Assembly: GCF_000374525.1 (NCBI RefSeq)
Contig: NZ_KB894571.1
Coordinates: 310,001 to 374,000 of the forward strand
DNA length: 64,000 nucleotides
Direction: 5' to 3'
From: Amorphus coralli DSM 19760
GTDB taxonomy: Bacteria > Pseudomonadota > Alphaproteobacteria > Rhizobiales > Amorphaceae
The notes under the pieces were generated by a model that was not told where the DNA came from, did not search any database, and saw only the letters and a list, made by a program, of their open reading frames with translations. The position numbers and the translations under genes were made by a program. This document shows positions 1 through 7,418 of the stretch, in pieces (the first letter of the stretch is position 1; each line of letters opens with the position of its first letter).

Positions 1-65
1 GCGAGACGGCGATCGAATGGCGCGACGCGCTGACGAAGAAGATCGACGCCACCCCGGCAGGCTGA
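1..65 (+). CDS. C-terminal end of an unidentified protein (partial)
   Basis: The frame beginning at base 3 is open from the window edge to a TGA at 63-65 and encodes about 20 residues ending in a Lys-Lys-Ile-Asp-Ala-Thr-Pro-Ala-Gly tail. The codons have G or C at nearly every third position, as in the neighbouring genes, so this is probably the end of a real gene. It converges with the GntR gene at 85. Too little is visible to name a family. Confidence 0.45.
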   Translation, partial: ETAIEWRDALTKKIDATPAG

Positions 66-84
66 CGCGGCACTCCCGCCGCCT

Positions 85-783
85 TCAGTCGCGCTGCTCC
101 GTCAGCGCGATCAGCACCGCATCGGTGGTGCGCTGCACGTGCACCCCGATCACCGCCACCGCCTTGGCGGCGTCGCGGTCGATGGCCGCCTCGAACAGCG
201 CCTTGTGCTCCTCGTGGATGTCGCGGGTCATCACCGTCTTCATCCGCGACAGCCGCCGGTAGCGTTCGTGCTGGTCGAACATCAGCTGGCGCATCCACTG
301 CAGCCAGCGCGAATCGCAGGCCGCCACCAGCGCCTTGTGGAACTGGTGGTTGCGCAGCTCCCACTCCGGCAGGTCGTTGATGCCCTGGTTCATCCGCCGC
401 TCTATCTGCTCCAGCCGGTGGTAGGCGGTGATGACGGCCGCCTCCCAGGCGTCGTCGCCGGCGGGAATGGAGAATTGCAGCGCCTGCGCCTCGAGCACCT
501 TGCGCAGGTCGCCGATCTCGCGCGCGTCCTTCATCGACATCATCGCGACGCGGCAGCCGCGCTGTCCCTCCAGCTCGACCAGCTGGTCGCTGGAGAGCTT
601 CGCCAGCGCCTCGCGCAGCGGCCCCGCGCCCAGCCCGTAACGGTCCTGGAGCATGGTGATCTTCAGCTTCAGGCCGGGCTCGAGCACGCCGGCGACGATA
701 TCCTCTCGGATCAGCCGGTAGGCCCGCTCGGCGAGCGTCTTCTCCGGGCCGTCATAGCGGCCGTTGAGCACGATGTCGTTCAT
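85..783 (-). CDS. GntR-family transcriptional regulator, FCD (FadR/VanR) subfamily
   Basis: A 232-residue protein. The N-terminal winged helix-turn-helix (about residues 15-80) contains the GntR pattern 'LAERAYRLIREDIVAGVLEPG' spread over residues 18-38, with 'GAGPLREALAKL' as the recognition region. The C-terminal all-helical FCD domain (about 95-220) keeps the His residues that bind metal in this class: NHQFH, IHEEH and the late GVHV. FCD regulators usually bind a small organic acid or sugar acid and repress an adjacent catabolic operon. The gene is divergent from the TRAP/dehydrogenase operon starting at 1004, so it is the obvious local regulator. The shared intergenic region holds several palindromes. 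The effector is unknown. Confidence 0.9.
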   Translation of the reverse strand: MNDIVLNGRYDGPEKTLAERAYRLIREDIVAGVLEPGLKLKITMLQDRYGLGAGPLREALAKLSSDQLVELEGQRGCRVAMMSMKDAREIGDLRKVLEAQALQFSIPAGDDAWEAAVITAYHRLEQIERRMNQGINDLPEWELRNHQFHKALVAACDSRWLQWMRQLMFDQHERYRRLSRMKTVMTRDIHEEHKALFEAAIDRDAAKAVAVIGVHVQRTTDAVLIALTEQRD

Positions 784-884
784 TCGACGCCCTCTGCGCG
801 ACGCGCCGTCCGGCGGTGACCCGGGCGCGCCAAATGGTCGGCAACCGGCGGGTGCACCCGCGCGGCCCCATCCCTTCTACGCTA

Positions 885-958
885 TTTCTAGAAAAGAGGC
901 TGCACCCCTTCAATCTCGATAATCGGATTGACAGCCGGAAAATTTTGATATTTTTCCG
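885..958. promoter_or_regulatory. Divergent control region with three palindromes (candidate GntR operators)
   Basis: The space between the GntR gene and the TRAP operon is AT-rich compared with its surroundings and contains three symmetric elements: a perfect 10-bp palindrome TTTCTAGAAA at 885-894; CAATC-N10-GATTG at 911-930; and CGGAAAA-N9-TTTTCCG at 936-958. The last lies about 45 bases before the first possible start codon of the operon. Symmetry and position suggest operator sites for the divergent FCD regulator; which one is bound cannot be told from sequence. Confidence 0.45.
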
Positions 959-1003
959 TCAGACCCGCTGCCCGGACAAGGCAAACCAGAAACTCAGGGA
1001 GGG

Positions 1004-1642
1004 ATGCGGCATGGACAGGGACCCGATCAGGGCCGAGACGGCATGGCGTCGGTCGTGAGCGACGTGGACGCAAGCGGGTCCGTCGCGCCCCGCCCCGCGC
1101 GCACCGGCTGGCTGACGCGGCTCAGTGACGGCGTCGCCACCCTCGATTCGTGGCTGGCCGGCGCCCTCGTCGGCGCGATCTTCTGCCTGCTGATCGCCAA
1201 CGCGTTCACCCGCGCCTTCGGCACGCCGGTGATCTGGATCGACGAGCTGGCCATCTACGCCATGATCTGGGCGGCCTTCATGGGATCGTCCGCGGCCCTT
1301 CCCCGCCGCGAGCACATCGCCGTCACCCTGCTGCCTGACGCGCTGCCGCCGAAACGCCGCGCGGCCCTGCAGGTCGTGGTCGACGCGCTGGTGCTGGTCT
1401 TCGTCGCGGCCCTCGGCTTCATCGTCTGGCGCTGGTTCGACCCGCTCACCGTGATGGCGGCGGAAAGCCTGCGCGCCTTCTCCAGCACCACCTTCAACTT
1501 CATCTACAGCGAGCCGACCACCACCATCGGCATGCGCAAGGTCTGGTTCTGGCTGGTCATGCCCTACGCCGCGCTGACGCTGTTCATCCACGCCGCGCGC
1601 AACCTGTCCAACAGCGTCACCAGCCTGCAGGAGACCGCCTGA
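1004..1642 (+). CDS. dctQ: TRAP transporter small permease subunit (DctQ)
   Basis: A protein of up to 212 residues with four hydrophobic segments, the fold of the small membrane subunit of tripartite (TRAP) transporters. The motif WIDELAIYAMIWAAFMGSS in the second segment and the conserved Arg-Arg-Glu-His after it (positively charged loop, 'PRREHIAVTLLPDALP') are typical of DctQ. It would pair with DctM, whose start overlaps its stop, in the inner membrane. The start is uncertain: the ATG at 1004 sits directly against a purine-rich Shine-Dalgarno tract (996-1003), too close to be ideal; an ATG at 1043 gives a more usual DctQ N-terminus. An ATG at 1011 at ideal spacing opens only a 15-codon frame. 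Confidence 0.9.
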   Translation: MRHGQGPDQGRDGMASVVSDVDASGSVAPRPARTGWLTRLSDGVATLDSWLAGALVGAIFCLLIANAFTRAFGTPVIWIDELAIYAMIWAAFMGSSAALPRREHIAVTLLPDALPPKRRAALQVVVDALVLVFVAALGFIVWRWFDPLTVMAAESLRAFSSTTFNFIYSEPTTTIGMRKVWFWLVMPYAALTLFIHAARNLSNSVTSLQETA

Positions 1643-2916
1643 TGTTCGTCGCCGGCTCCTTCGTCACGCTGATCGCCATCGGCTTCCCCATTGCCTTCGC
1701 GCTGGCCGCCACCGCGCTCATCTACATCATGGCGAGCGGCAACACCGTCCTCCTCCAGTCCTACGCCCAGCAGATGTTCGGCGGGCTGGAGAATTACGGC
1801 CTCCTGGCGCTGCCGCTCTTCATCCTGCTCGGCGAGGTGATGAACTCCGGCGGCATCGGCCGCCGCCTGATGATGCTGTCGCTGGCGCTGCTCGGGCGCA
1901 TCAAGGGCGGCCTCGCCTACGTGAACCTGGTCGCCAACATGTTCATGGCGTCGATCCTTGGCTCGGCGGTGGCACAGATCACCATCATGTCGAAGATGGC
2001 GGTGCCGGAGATGGAGCGCGCCGGCTATCCGCGCGACGTCTCCGTGGCCATCACCGCCGCCGGCAGCGTGCTGGCGCCGATCATCCCGCCCTCGATGATG
2101 TTCATCATCTTCGGCGTGATCGCGCAGATCCCGATCGGCGACCTGTTCATCGCCGGCGTGGTGCCGGGCCTGATCCTGTTCGCCGTGTTCGTCGTCGTCA
2201 TCGCCTGGCTCGGCCACAAGCACGCCTTCCCCACCACCGAGGCCATGAGCCTGAAGGGCCGAGCCCTGGCCTTCTGGGAGGCGATCCCGGCGCTGCTGAT
2301 CCCGCTGATCATCATTGGCACCATCCTCGGCGGCATCGCCACGCCCACCGAGGCGGCCGCCATCGCCAGCCTGATGGCGATGCTCATCGGCCTGTTCATC
2401 TACCGCGACATGAGCGTGAAGGACCTGTTCCCGGCCTTCGTGCGGGCAGCGCGCAACTCCGCGATCGTGCTGTTCCTGATCGCCGCCGCCCAGGTCTTCT
2501 CCTGGGTCATCACCTTCGAGAACCTGCCGGCGCTGGTCGCCGCCTGGCTGGAATCGCTGACCTCCTCGCCGCTGGTCTTCCTCCTGCTTCTCAACGTGCT
2601 GCTGCTCGGCCTCGGCATGATCACCGACCCGATCCCGGCGATCATCCTGGTGGTGCCGGTGCTCCTGCCGGTGGCCATCGAGACCTACGGCATCGACCCG
2701 TTCCAGTTCGGTGTCATCGTCTGTCTCAACCTGACCCTCGGGCTGCTCACGCCCCCGGTTGGCACGGGCCTCTTCACCGCCGCGCTGATGGGCAACGTCC
2801 GGGCGGAACGGCTGGCCTGGCTGATCGTGCCCTTCTTCGCCGCCTCCGCGATCGTCATCGTCCTCCTGTCGATCTTCCCGCCGCTCTCCATCGGCCTGAA
2901 GGAGTTGCTTGGATGA
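1642..2916 (+). CDS. dctM: TRAP transporter large permease subunit (DctM)
   Basis: A 424-residue, very hydrophobic protein with about 12 membrane segments, the normal size for DctM, the subunit that moves the substrate using the sodium gradient. Family signatures include GEVMNSGGIGRRLM near residue 65, 'GSVLAPIIPPSMMFIIFG' near 135-152, and the C-terminal 'NLTLGLLTPPVGTGLF' region. Its ATG overlaps the dctQ stop by one base and its own stop overlaps the next gene, so expression is translationally coupled. Together with the binding protein at 3875 it makes a complete TRAP importer. Confidence 0.95.
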   Translation: MFVAGSFVTLIAIGFPIAFALAATALIYIMASGNTVLLQSYAQQMFGGLENYGLLALPLFILLGEVMNSGGIGRRLMMLSLALLGRIKGGLAYVNLVANMFMASILGSAVAQITIMSKMAVPEMERAGYPRDVSVAITAAGSVLAPIIPPSMMFIIFGVIAQIPIGDLFIAGVVPGLILFAVFVVVIAWLGHKHAFPTTEAMSLKGRALAFWEAIPALLIPLIIIGTILGGIATPTEAAAIASLMAMLIGLFIYRDMSVKDLFPAFVRAARNSAIVLFLIAAAQVFSWVITFENLPALVAAWLESLTSSPLVFLLLLNVLLLGLGMITDPIPAIILVVPVLLPVAIETYGIDPFQFGVIVCLNLTLGLLTPPVGTGLFTAALMGNVRAERLAWLIVPFFAASAIVIVLLSIFPPLSIGLKELLG

Positions 2917-3878
2917 GCGAGACCCGCTCCATCGCCGTCATCGGCGGCGGCACCATCGGCTGCGGCTGGGCGGTGCTGTTCGCCGCCGCCGGCCACGACG
3001 CCGTGGTCGTCGATCCCGACGCGACCGTCGCCCACCGCCTCGCCGAGACGTGGGACACCGCCCGCCCGGTGCTGGAACGGCTCGGCCACCCGGTGGCCAC
3101 CAGCCGGCCGCCGGTTCACGTCGCCCGCGTCGCCGACCTGCCCTTCGTGCCCGATTTCGTTCAGGAGGCGCTGCCGGAGCGCATGGCGATCAAGCGCACC
3201 GCGCTCGCCGAGCTGGAAGCCGCGATCCCGGCAACCACCGTCATCGCCTCGTCATCGTCGGGCCTGTCCGTCACCGACATGCAGGCGGGCATGGCCCATC
3301 CCGGGCGGATGATCCTCGCCCATCCCTGCAACCCGCCCTACCTGATGCCCACCGTGGAGATCGGCACCGGTGCCCGCACCGACCCGGCCCTCCTCGACGG
3401 CGCCGCCGCCTTCTACGAGGGTCTCGGCAAGGTGGTGCTGCGGCTGCGCAAGGAAGCCCCCGGCCACCTGGTCAACCGGCTGCAGGCGGCGCTGTGGCGC
3501 GAGGCGGTGAACATCGCCAGCGAGGGCATCGCATCGGTGAAGGACGCCGAGCTTGCCGTCACCGCCGGGCTTGGCGCCCGCTGGTCCGTCATCGGCCCCA
3601 CCACGATCTTCCATCTCGCGGGCGGCTCCGCCGGCCTGCCGAAGTTTCTCGACGATCTCGGCGACGACGTGGAGCGCTGGTGGGACAGCCTCGGCGCGCC
3701 CCGCCTCGACGCCCGAACCCGCGCCATCCTCACCGACGGCATGGCCGAGATCGCCGACGGGCGCTCGCCCGAGGCCATCGCGGCCGAACGCGACCGCGTG
3801 ATGCTGGATCTGATCGACTGTCTCAACGCCAACAAGGATCCGAAGACCGGATCCGACACTCAGGGAGGAACTGCATGA
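2913..3878 (+). CDS. 3-hydroxyacyl-CoA dehydrogenase-family oxidoreductase (L-gulonate/carnitine dehydrogenase-like)
   Basis: A 321-residue single-module dehydrogenase. The N-terminus has the NAD-binding Rossmann motif GGGTIGCGW (residues 11-19). The middle has the catalytic 'ASSSSG' serines and the His of 'LAHPCNPPYLMPTVEI' (about 129-144), a form seen in the lambda-crystallin/L-gulonate 3-dehydrogenase and L-carnitine dehydrogenase branch rather than in fatty-acid FadB enzymes; 'GHLVNRLQAALWREA' supplies the Asn. It oxidises a beta-hydroxy acid, free or CoA-bound. It overlaps dctM by four bases (ATGA) and lies inside the TRAP genes, so it probably acts on the imported compound or its product. 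Substrate not predictable. Confidence 0.85.
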   Translation: MSETRSIAVIGGGTIGCGWAVLFAAAGHDAVVVDPDATVAHRLAETWDTARPVLERLGHPVATSRPPVHVARVADLPFVPDFVQEALPERMAIKRTALAELEAAIPATTVIASSSSGLSVTDMQAGMAHPGRMILAHPCNPPYLMPTVEIGTGARTDPALLDGAAAFYEGLGKVVLRLRKEAPGHLVNRLQAALWREAVNIASEGIASVKDAELAVTAGLGARWSVIGPTTIFHLAGGSAGLPKFLDDLGDDVERWWDSLGAPRLDARTRAILTDGMAEIADGRSPEAIAAERDRVMLDLIDCLNANKDPKTGSDTQGGTA

Positions 3879-4858
3879 AGACCCTTCTCACCCTTGCCTC
3901 GCTTACGGCAGCCGCAGCGGCGCTGGTCGTTGCCGCCGGCCCGGCCGACGCGAAGGACTACCGGCTCGGCCTGATCACCCCGCCGTCGCACCAGTGGACG
4001 ATCACGGCCTCCGAAATGGCCGAAGCGCTCAAGGAAGAGACCAACGGCGACGTCAACATCCTCATCTTCCCGAGCGGCCAGCTCGGCAACGAGGCGCAGA
4101 TGCTACAGCAGCTGCAGACCGGCGCCCTGGACTTCGCCTTCCTGACGCTCGGCGAGTTCTCCAACCGCGATCCCAACTACGGCATCTTCCTGGCGCCCTA
4201 CATCGTTGACGACGTGGCCGGCGCGCGCCAGCTGCTGCAGGGCGAGACGGCCAACAAGCTGCTCGACCAGGTCGACCAGTTCGGCCTCGTCGGCCTCGGC
4301 TACGGCATGGCCGGCATGCGCCAGATCGTCATGGCCGACAAGATCGAGACCGTCGACGACATCGCCGGCAAGAAGGTGCGCACGATCCCGTTCGCGCCGG
4401 AGCTGGACTTCTGGAAGAAGCTCGACGCCGCCCCGACCCCGATGCCGCTGCCGGCGCTCTACGACGCCTTCGCCAACGGCCAGGTCGACGGCATGCAGAT
4501 CGACTTCGAGGGGACCTGGAACTCCAAGTACTACGACCACGCCGGCACCATCATCGAATCCAACCACATGATGTTCCCGATGATCGCCGTGGCCTCGGGC
4601 CGTAGCTGGCAGCAGATCCCGGAGGGCGACCGCGCCAAGGTGGATGATGCCTTCGCCAAGTTCCTGGACGAGCTCGTCGCCTCCTACGCCGACATCGACG
4701 CCGACTACCTGGCGAAGCTGAAGGGCACCGACGTGCCGGTGCTCACCGTCGACCGCGCCTTCTTCGGTGACGCCATCGACGACTGGTACGCGACGTGGCG
4801 CGAGAAGTCGCCGATGCTGGTTGATCTCGAGGCGGAAGCCGAGACGATCAAGAACTGA
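3875..4858 (+). CDS. dctP: TRAP transporter substrate-binding protein (DctP family)
   Basis: A 327-residue periplasmic protein with a clear Sec signal peptide (cleavage likely after ADA, about residue 24). The DctP fold is shown by 'FPSGQLGNEAQMLQQLQTGALDFAF' spread over residues 65-90 and the family region 'IAGKKVRTIP', whose Arg normally forms a salt bridge to a carboxylate of the ligand; 'ALYDAFANGQVDGMQIDFEGTW' follows. The start is fixed by a strong Shine-Dalgarno (AGGGAGGA) and overlaps the preceding gene by four bases. It delivers an organic acid to DctQM. A GC-rich hairpin follows the stop and may set a higher level of this transcript than of the downstream enzymes. Confidence 0.93.
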   Translation: MKTLLTLASLTAAAAALVVAAGPADAKDYRLGLITPPSHQWTITASEMAEALKEETNGDVNILIFPSGQLGNEAQMLQQLQTGALDFAFLTLGEFSNRDPNYGIFLAPYIVDDVAGARQLLQGETANKLLDQVDQFGLVGLGYGMAGMRQIVMADKIETVDDIAGKKVRTIPFAPELDFWKKLDAAPTPMPLPALYDAFANGQVDGMQIDFEGTWNSKYYDHAGTIIESNHMMFPMIAVASGRSWQQIPEGDRAKVDDAFAKFLDELVASYADIDADYLAKLKGTDVPVLTVDRAFFGDAIDDWYATWREKSPMLVDLEAEAETIKN

Positions 4859-4870
4859 CGAGACGGACCG

Positions 4871-4895
4871 GTGGCCCCGCCCAGCGCGGGGCCAC
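4871..4895 (+). other. Intercistronic hairpin after dctP
   Basis: A perfect 10-bp stem (4871-4880 with 4886-4895, arms GTGGCCCCGC and GCGGGGCCAC) with a five-base loop lies between dctP and the first VOC gene. It is followed by CCCTCTCCCC, not a T-run, so it is probably not a full intrinsic terminator. Such hairpins often stabilise or partly terminate transcripts of abundant binding proteins inside operons. Confidence 0.5.
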
Positions 4896-4925
4896 CCCTC
4901 TCCCCGGATGCGAGAATTGTGAGCG

Positions 4926-5798
4926 ATGGCTGAGACGGTGACCTTCCGAGACCTGCGCTATGTGCGCGTGAAGACCGAGGCGCTCGACGCGCCCGCCGTG
5001 TTCGCCCGCGACACGCTGGGGCTGGAACCGGCTGGCGCCGAGGACGGCCGCGCCTTCTTCCGCTCCGACGCCCGCGCCTACTCCGTCTGTTTCACCGCCG
5101 CCGGCGAGGAGGACGCTGTCGCCCTCACCGTCGCGACGGATGCCGACCTGGATACCATGGCCGCCCGGCTGACCGCCGCCGGCGCCGAAAGCGCGGAGCT
5201 GGACGCCGACCAGTGCGCCGCCCGCAAGATCAAGCGCGGCATTGCCACGCGCGCGCCGAACGGCCTCGTGGTCGAGTTCGTCTGGCGGCCGCTCACCTCG
5301 GGATGGCGCTATCACGGGCCGCGTGACGCCGGCATCGTCGAGCTGTCGTCTGTCCTCATCGCCTGCACCGATGTCGTCGCGAACGAGGCCTTCTGGACCG
5401 ACGTGGTGGGCCTTTCCGTGTCCGACTGGGCCGGCGACACCGCCTATCTGCGCCTCGACGACGCCCACCACCGCATCGCCCTCTACCCGTCCGACCGGGA
5501 CGGCCTCTTCGGCATCGACTTCGCCGTGGAGGGCATCAACAACGTCATGCAGAATTTCTACGTCTTCCAGGGGCTGCAGTTGCCCATCGTGCACGGCCCG
5601 GGCCGCCAGCCGACCTCCGGCAAGAAGTTCGTGGCAACCCGCGGCCCCCGCGACCTGATCTTCGTCTACAGCACCGAGATGGAGCGCGGCGCCCACCTCG
5701 ACGGCCGCGTGCCCCGCCAGTTCCCGTCCACGCCGCAGTCGCATTGCGCCTGGGGATCGCCGACCACCCAGCCGGAGTTTCTGGGAGAGGCCATCTAG
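4926..5798 (+). CDS. VOC-superfamily extradiol-dioxygenase-like protein lacking the metal triad
   Basis: A 290-residue protein with two vicinal-oxygen-chelate modules (about 8-125 and 138-260), the architecture of type I extradiol dioxygenases such as 2,3-dihydroxybiphenyl dioxygenase. It is a paralogue of the next gene; both share motifs such as 'WRYHG.RDAGI' and 'GPGR.PTS'. In this copy the three positions that carry iron ligands in the neighbour are Ser142 (ELSSVLI), Phe199 (GIDFAVE) and Val247 (IFVYSTE) instead of His, His and Glu. The protein therefore should not bind iron in the usual way. It may be a structural partner, a binding protein, or an enzyme of changed chemistry. It is the fifth gene of the operon. 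Confidence 0.85.
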   Translation: MAETVTFRDLRYVRVKTEALDAPAVFARDTLGLEPAGAEDGRAFFRSDARAYSVCFTAAGEEDAVALTVATDADLDTMAARLTAAGAESAELDADQCAARKIKRGIATRAPNGLVVEFVWRPLTSGWRYHGPRDAGIVELSSVLIACTDVVANEAFWTDVVGLSVSDWAGDTAYLRLDDAHHRIALYPSDRDGLFGIDFAVEGINNVMQNFYVFQGLQLPIVHGPGRQPTSGKKFVATRGPRDLIFVYSTEMERGAHLDGRVPRQFPSTPQSHCAWGSPTTQPEFLGEAI

Positions 5799-5847
5799 CC
5801 CCCGTGCCGCCCGTCGGGGCGATGGAGAGATCCAGGAGGATTTTCCG

Positions 5848-6705
5848 ATGATCGAGCTCAAGGACGTCGTCTACTGCCGCCTCGGCACCCGCGACCTGGA
5901 AGGTGCGGAGTGGTTCGCCGTGAACATCCTCGGCCTGGAGGTGGCGGAGCGCCACCGCGGCGCCATCCACTTCAAGTCGGACAGCCGCTACCACACGCTC
6001 TGCTATTTCGAGGGCGATCCCGACGAGCAGGTCACCGCCTTCGAGGTCGCCGGCCGCTCGGAGCTTCAGGCTGCCGCCGCGACGCTGGAACAGCTGGGCC
6101 ACCCGGTGCATGCCGGCACGGCGGAGGAATGCGCCACCCGTCACGTGCGCGAGTTCATCCGCTTCACCGACCCGACCGGCAACGGTATCGAGCTGGTGGT
6201 GCGGCCGGAGCATTCCGGCCAGCGCTATCACGGCACCCGCGACGCCGGCATCACCGGCTTCAGCCATGTCGGTCTGTGCACCACGGACGCTGCCCGCGAC
6301 GAGAAGTTCTGGACCACGGTCTGCAACGCCCGCGTCTCCGACCGGATCGGCGACGCGCCGCTGATGCGACTGGGCTCGATCCACCATTCGATCGCGCTGT
6401 TCCCGTTCCACAAGCCGGGCATCCAGCACATCAACCACCAGGTCGAGGCCACCGACGACATCCAGCGCTCGCTCAACCACCTGCGCGACCGCCAGATCAA
6501 CATCACCTTCGGGCCCGGCCGCCACCCGACCTCGTCGGCGCAGTTCCTCTACTTCTCCGGCCCGGACGGCATGACCTTCGAATACTCCACCGGCGTCTGC
6601 GAGATCCACGACGAGCCGATGTGGCGCGATCGCCAGTTCCCGTTCGAGCCGGTGGGCTTCTGCCAGTGGGGCTCCCGACCCCGCATCGCCGCGTTCGAAG
6701 ACTAG
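5848..6705 (+). CDS. VOC-superfamily extradiol-type ring-cleavage dioxygenase, intact metal triad
   Basis: A 285-residue two-module VOC protein of the type I extradiol dioxygenase class, which opens catechol-like rings next to the two hydroxyls using non-haem Fe(II). The 2-His-1-carboxylate set is visible: His140 in GFSHVGL, His197 in INHQVE and Glu245 in TFEYS. The C-terminal CQWGS.P motif is shared with the preceding paralogue. A good Shine-Dalgarno (CAGGAGG) lies just upstream of the ATG. With the downstream class II aldolase and aldehyde dehydrogenase it suggests ring cleavage followed by oxidation of a semialdehyde, but a hydratase and decarboxylase usual in meta pathways are missing here. 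Confidence 0.87.
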   Translation: MIELKDVVYCRLGTRDLEGAEWFAVNILGLEVAERHRGAIHFKSDSRYHTLCYFEGDPDEQVTAFEVAGRSELQAAAATLEQLGHPVHAGTAEECATRHVREFIRFTDPTGNGIELVVRPEHSGQRYHGTRDAGITGFSHVGLCTTDAARDEKFWTTVCNARVSDRIGDAPLMRLGSIHHSIALFPFHKPGIQHINHQVEATDDIQRSLNHLRDRQINITFGPGRHPTSSAQFLYFSGPDGMTFEYSTGVCEIHDEPMWRDRQFPFEPVGFCQWGSRPRIAAFED

Positions 6706-6734
6706 ACACCGAGACAGGCCGACACAGGATCGAC

Positions 6735-7418
6735 ATGACGAACGAAACCGAAGCGGCGCGGCAGGTCCGCGTTGCCGCCCGCGCGCTGGGCAACCACAAC
6801 CTGGTCCACGCCTACGGCCACTGCTCCCTGCGCCTCGACGCCGACAGCTTCCTGGTCTGTCCGGCGCGACCGATGGCGCTGGTGGAAGTCGGCGAGGCCT
6901 GCACGAAGGTGCCGGTTCACGGCCCGCTGCCGGACGGCGTCCTCGGCGAGGTCCGCATCCACCAGCACATCTACCGCAACCGGCCCGAGGCCGGCGGCGT
7001 GGTGCGCTTCATGGGCCAGAACGTCATGGCGCTCGCCGCCCTCGCCCATGCGCCGAAGCCCCGCCATGGCTTCGGCACCTATTTCGCCCCCGGCGTGCCG
7101 CTGTGGAACGACATTCAGCTCATCCGCGACGATGAAAAGGCGAAGGGCGTGGCGGAGACCATGGGCCCCAACGCCGGCGTCCTCATGCGCGGCAACGGCG
7201 CCGTGACCGCCGGCGAGAGCCTGATCGAGGCCGTCGTGCTCGCCTGGTACCTGGAAGACTGCTGCCGCGTCGAGCTGGAGGCCCTCAAGGCCGGGCTCGC
7301 CGATACCGCCCCCACCGTTCCGCTCGAAGCCGCCAGGGCCCGCGCCACCAAGGCCGGCATGATCTTCGAGCGCATGTGGGACCACATGACGTCTGGAGAT
7401 CCGGAGCTTTCCCGATGA
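6735..7418 (+). CDS. Class II aldolase/adducin-family protein
   Basis: A 227-residue protein of the class II aldolase family (fuculose-phosphate aldolase, ribulose-phosphate epimerase, HPD-decarboxylase type). It has the family entry 'GHCSLRLDADSFLV' in place of the usual G-N-x-S-x-R, and 'GEVRIHQHIYRNRPEAGGVVRF', in which the zinc-binding His pair region (His84, His86) is present. The later 'MRGNGAVTAGESLIEAVVLAWYLEDCCRVEL' is the conserved 'rgHG' region, here with Asn in place of the third His, which may weaken zinc binding. It would cleave or decarboxylate a product of the upstream enzymes. The start is the ATG at 6735; the gene overlaps the aldehyde dehydrogenase by four bases. Confidence 0.82.
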   Translation: MTNETEAARQVRVAARALGNHNLVHAYGHCSLRLDADSFLVCPARPMALVEVGEACTKVPVHGPLPDGVLGEVRIHQHIYRNRPEAGGVVRFMGQNVMALAALAHAPKPRHGFGTYFAPGVPLWNDIQLIRDDEKAKGVAETMGPNAGVLMRGNGAVTAGESLIEAVVLAWYLEDCCRVELEALKAGLADTAPTVPLEAARARATKAGMIFERMWDHMTSGDPELSR

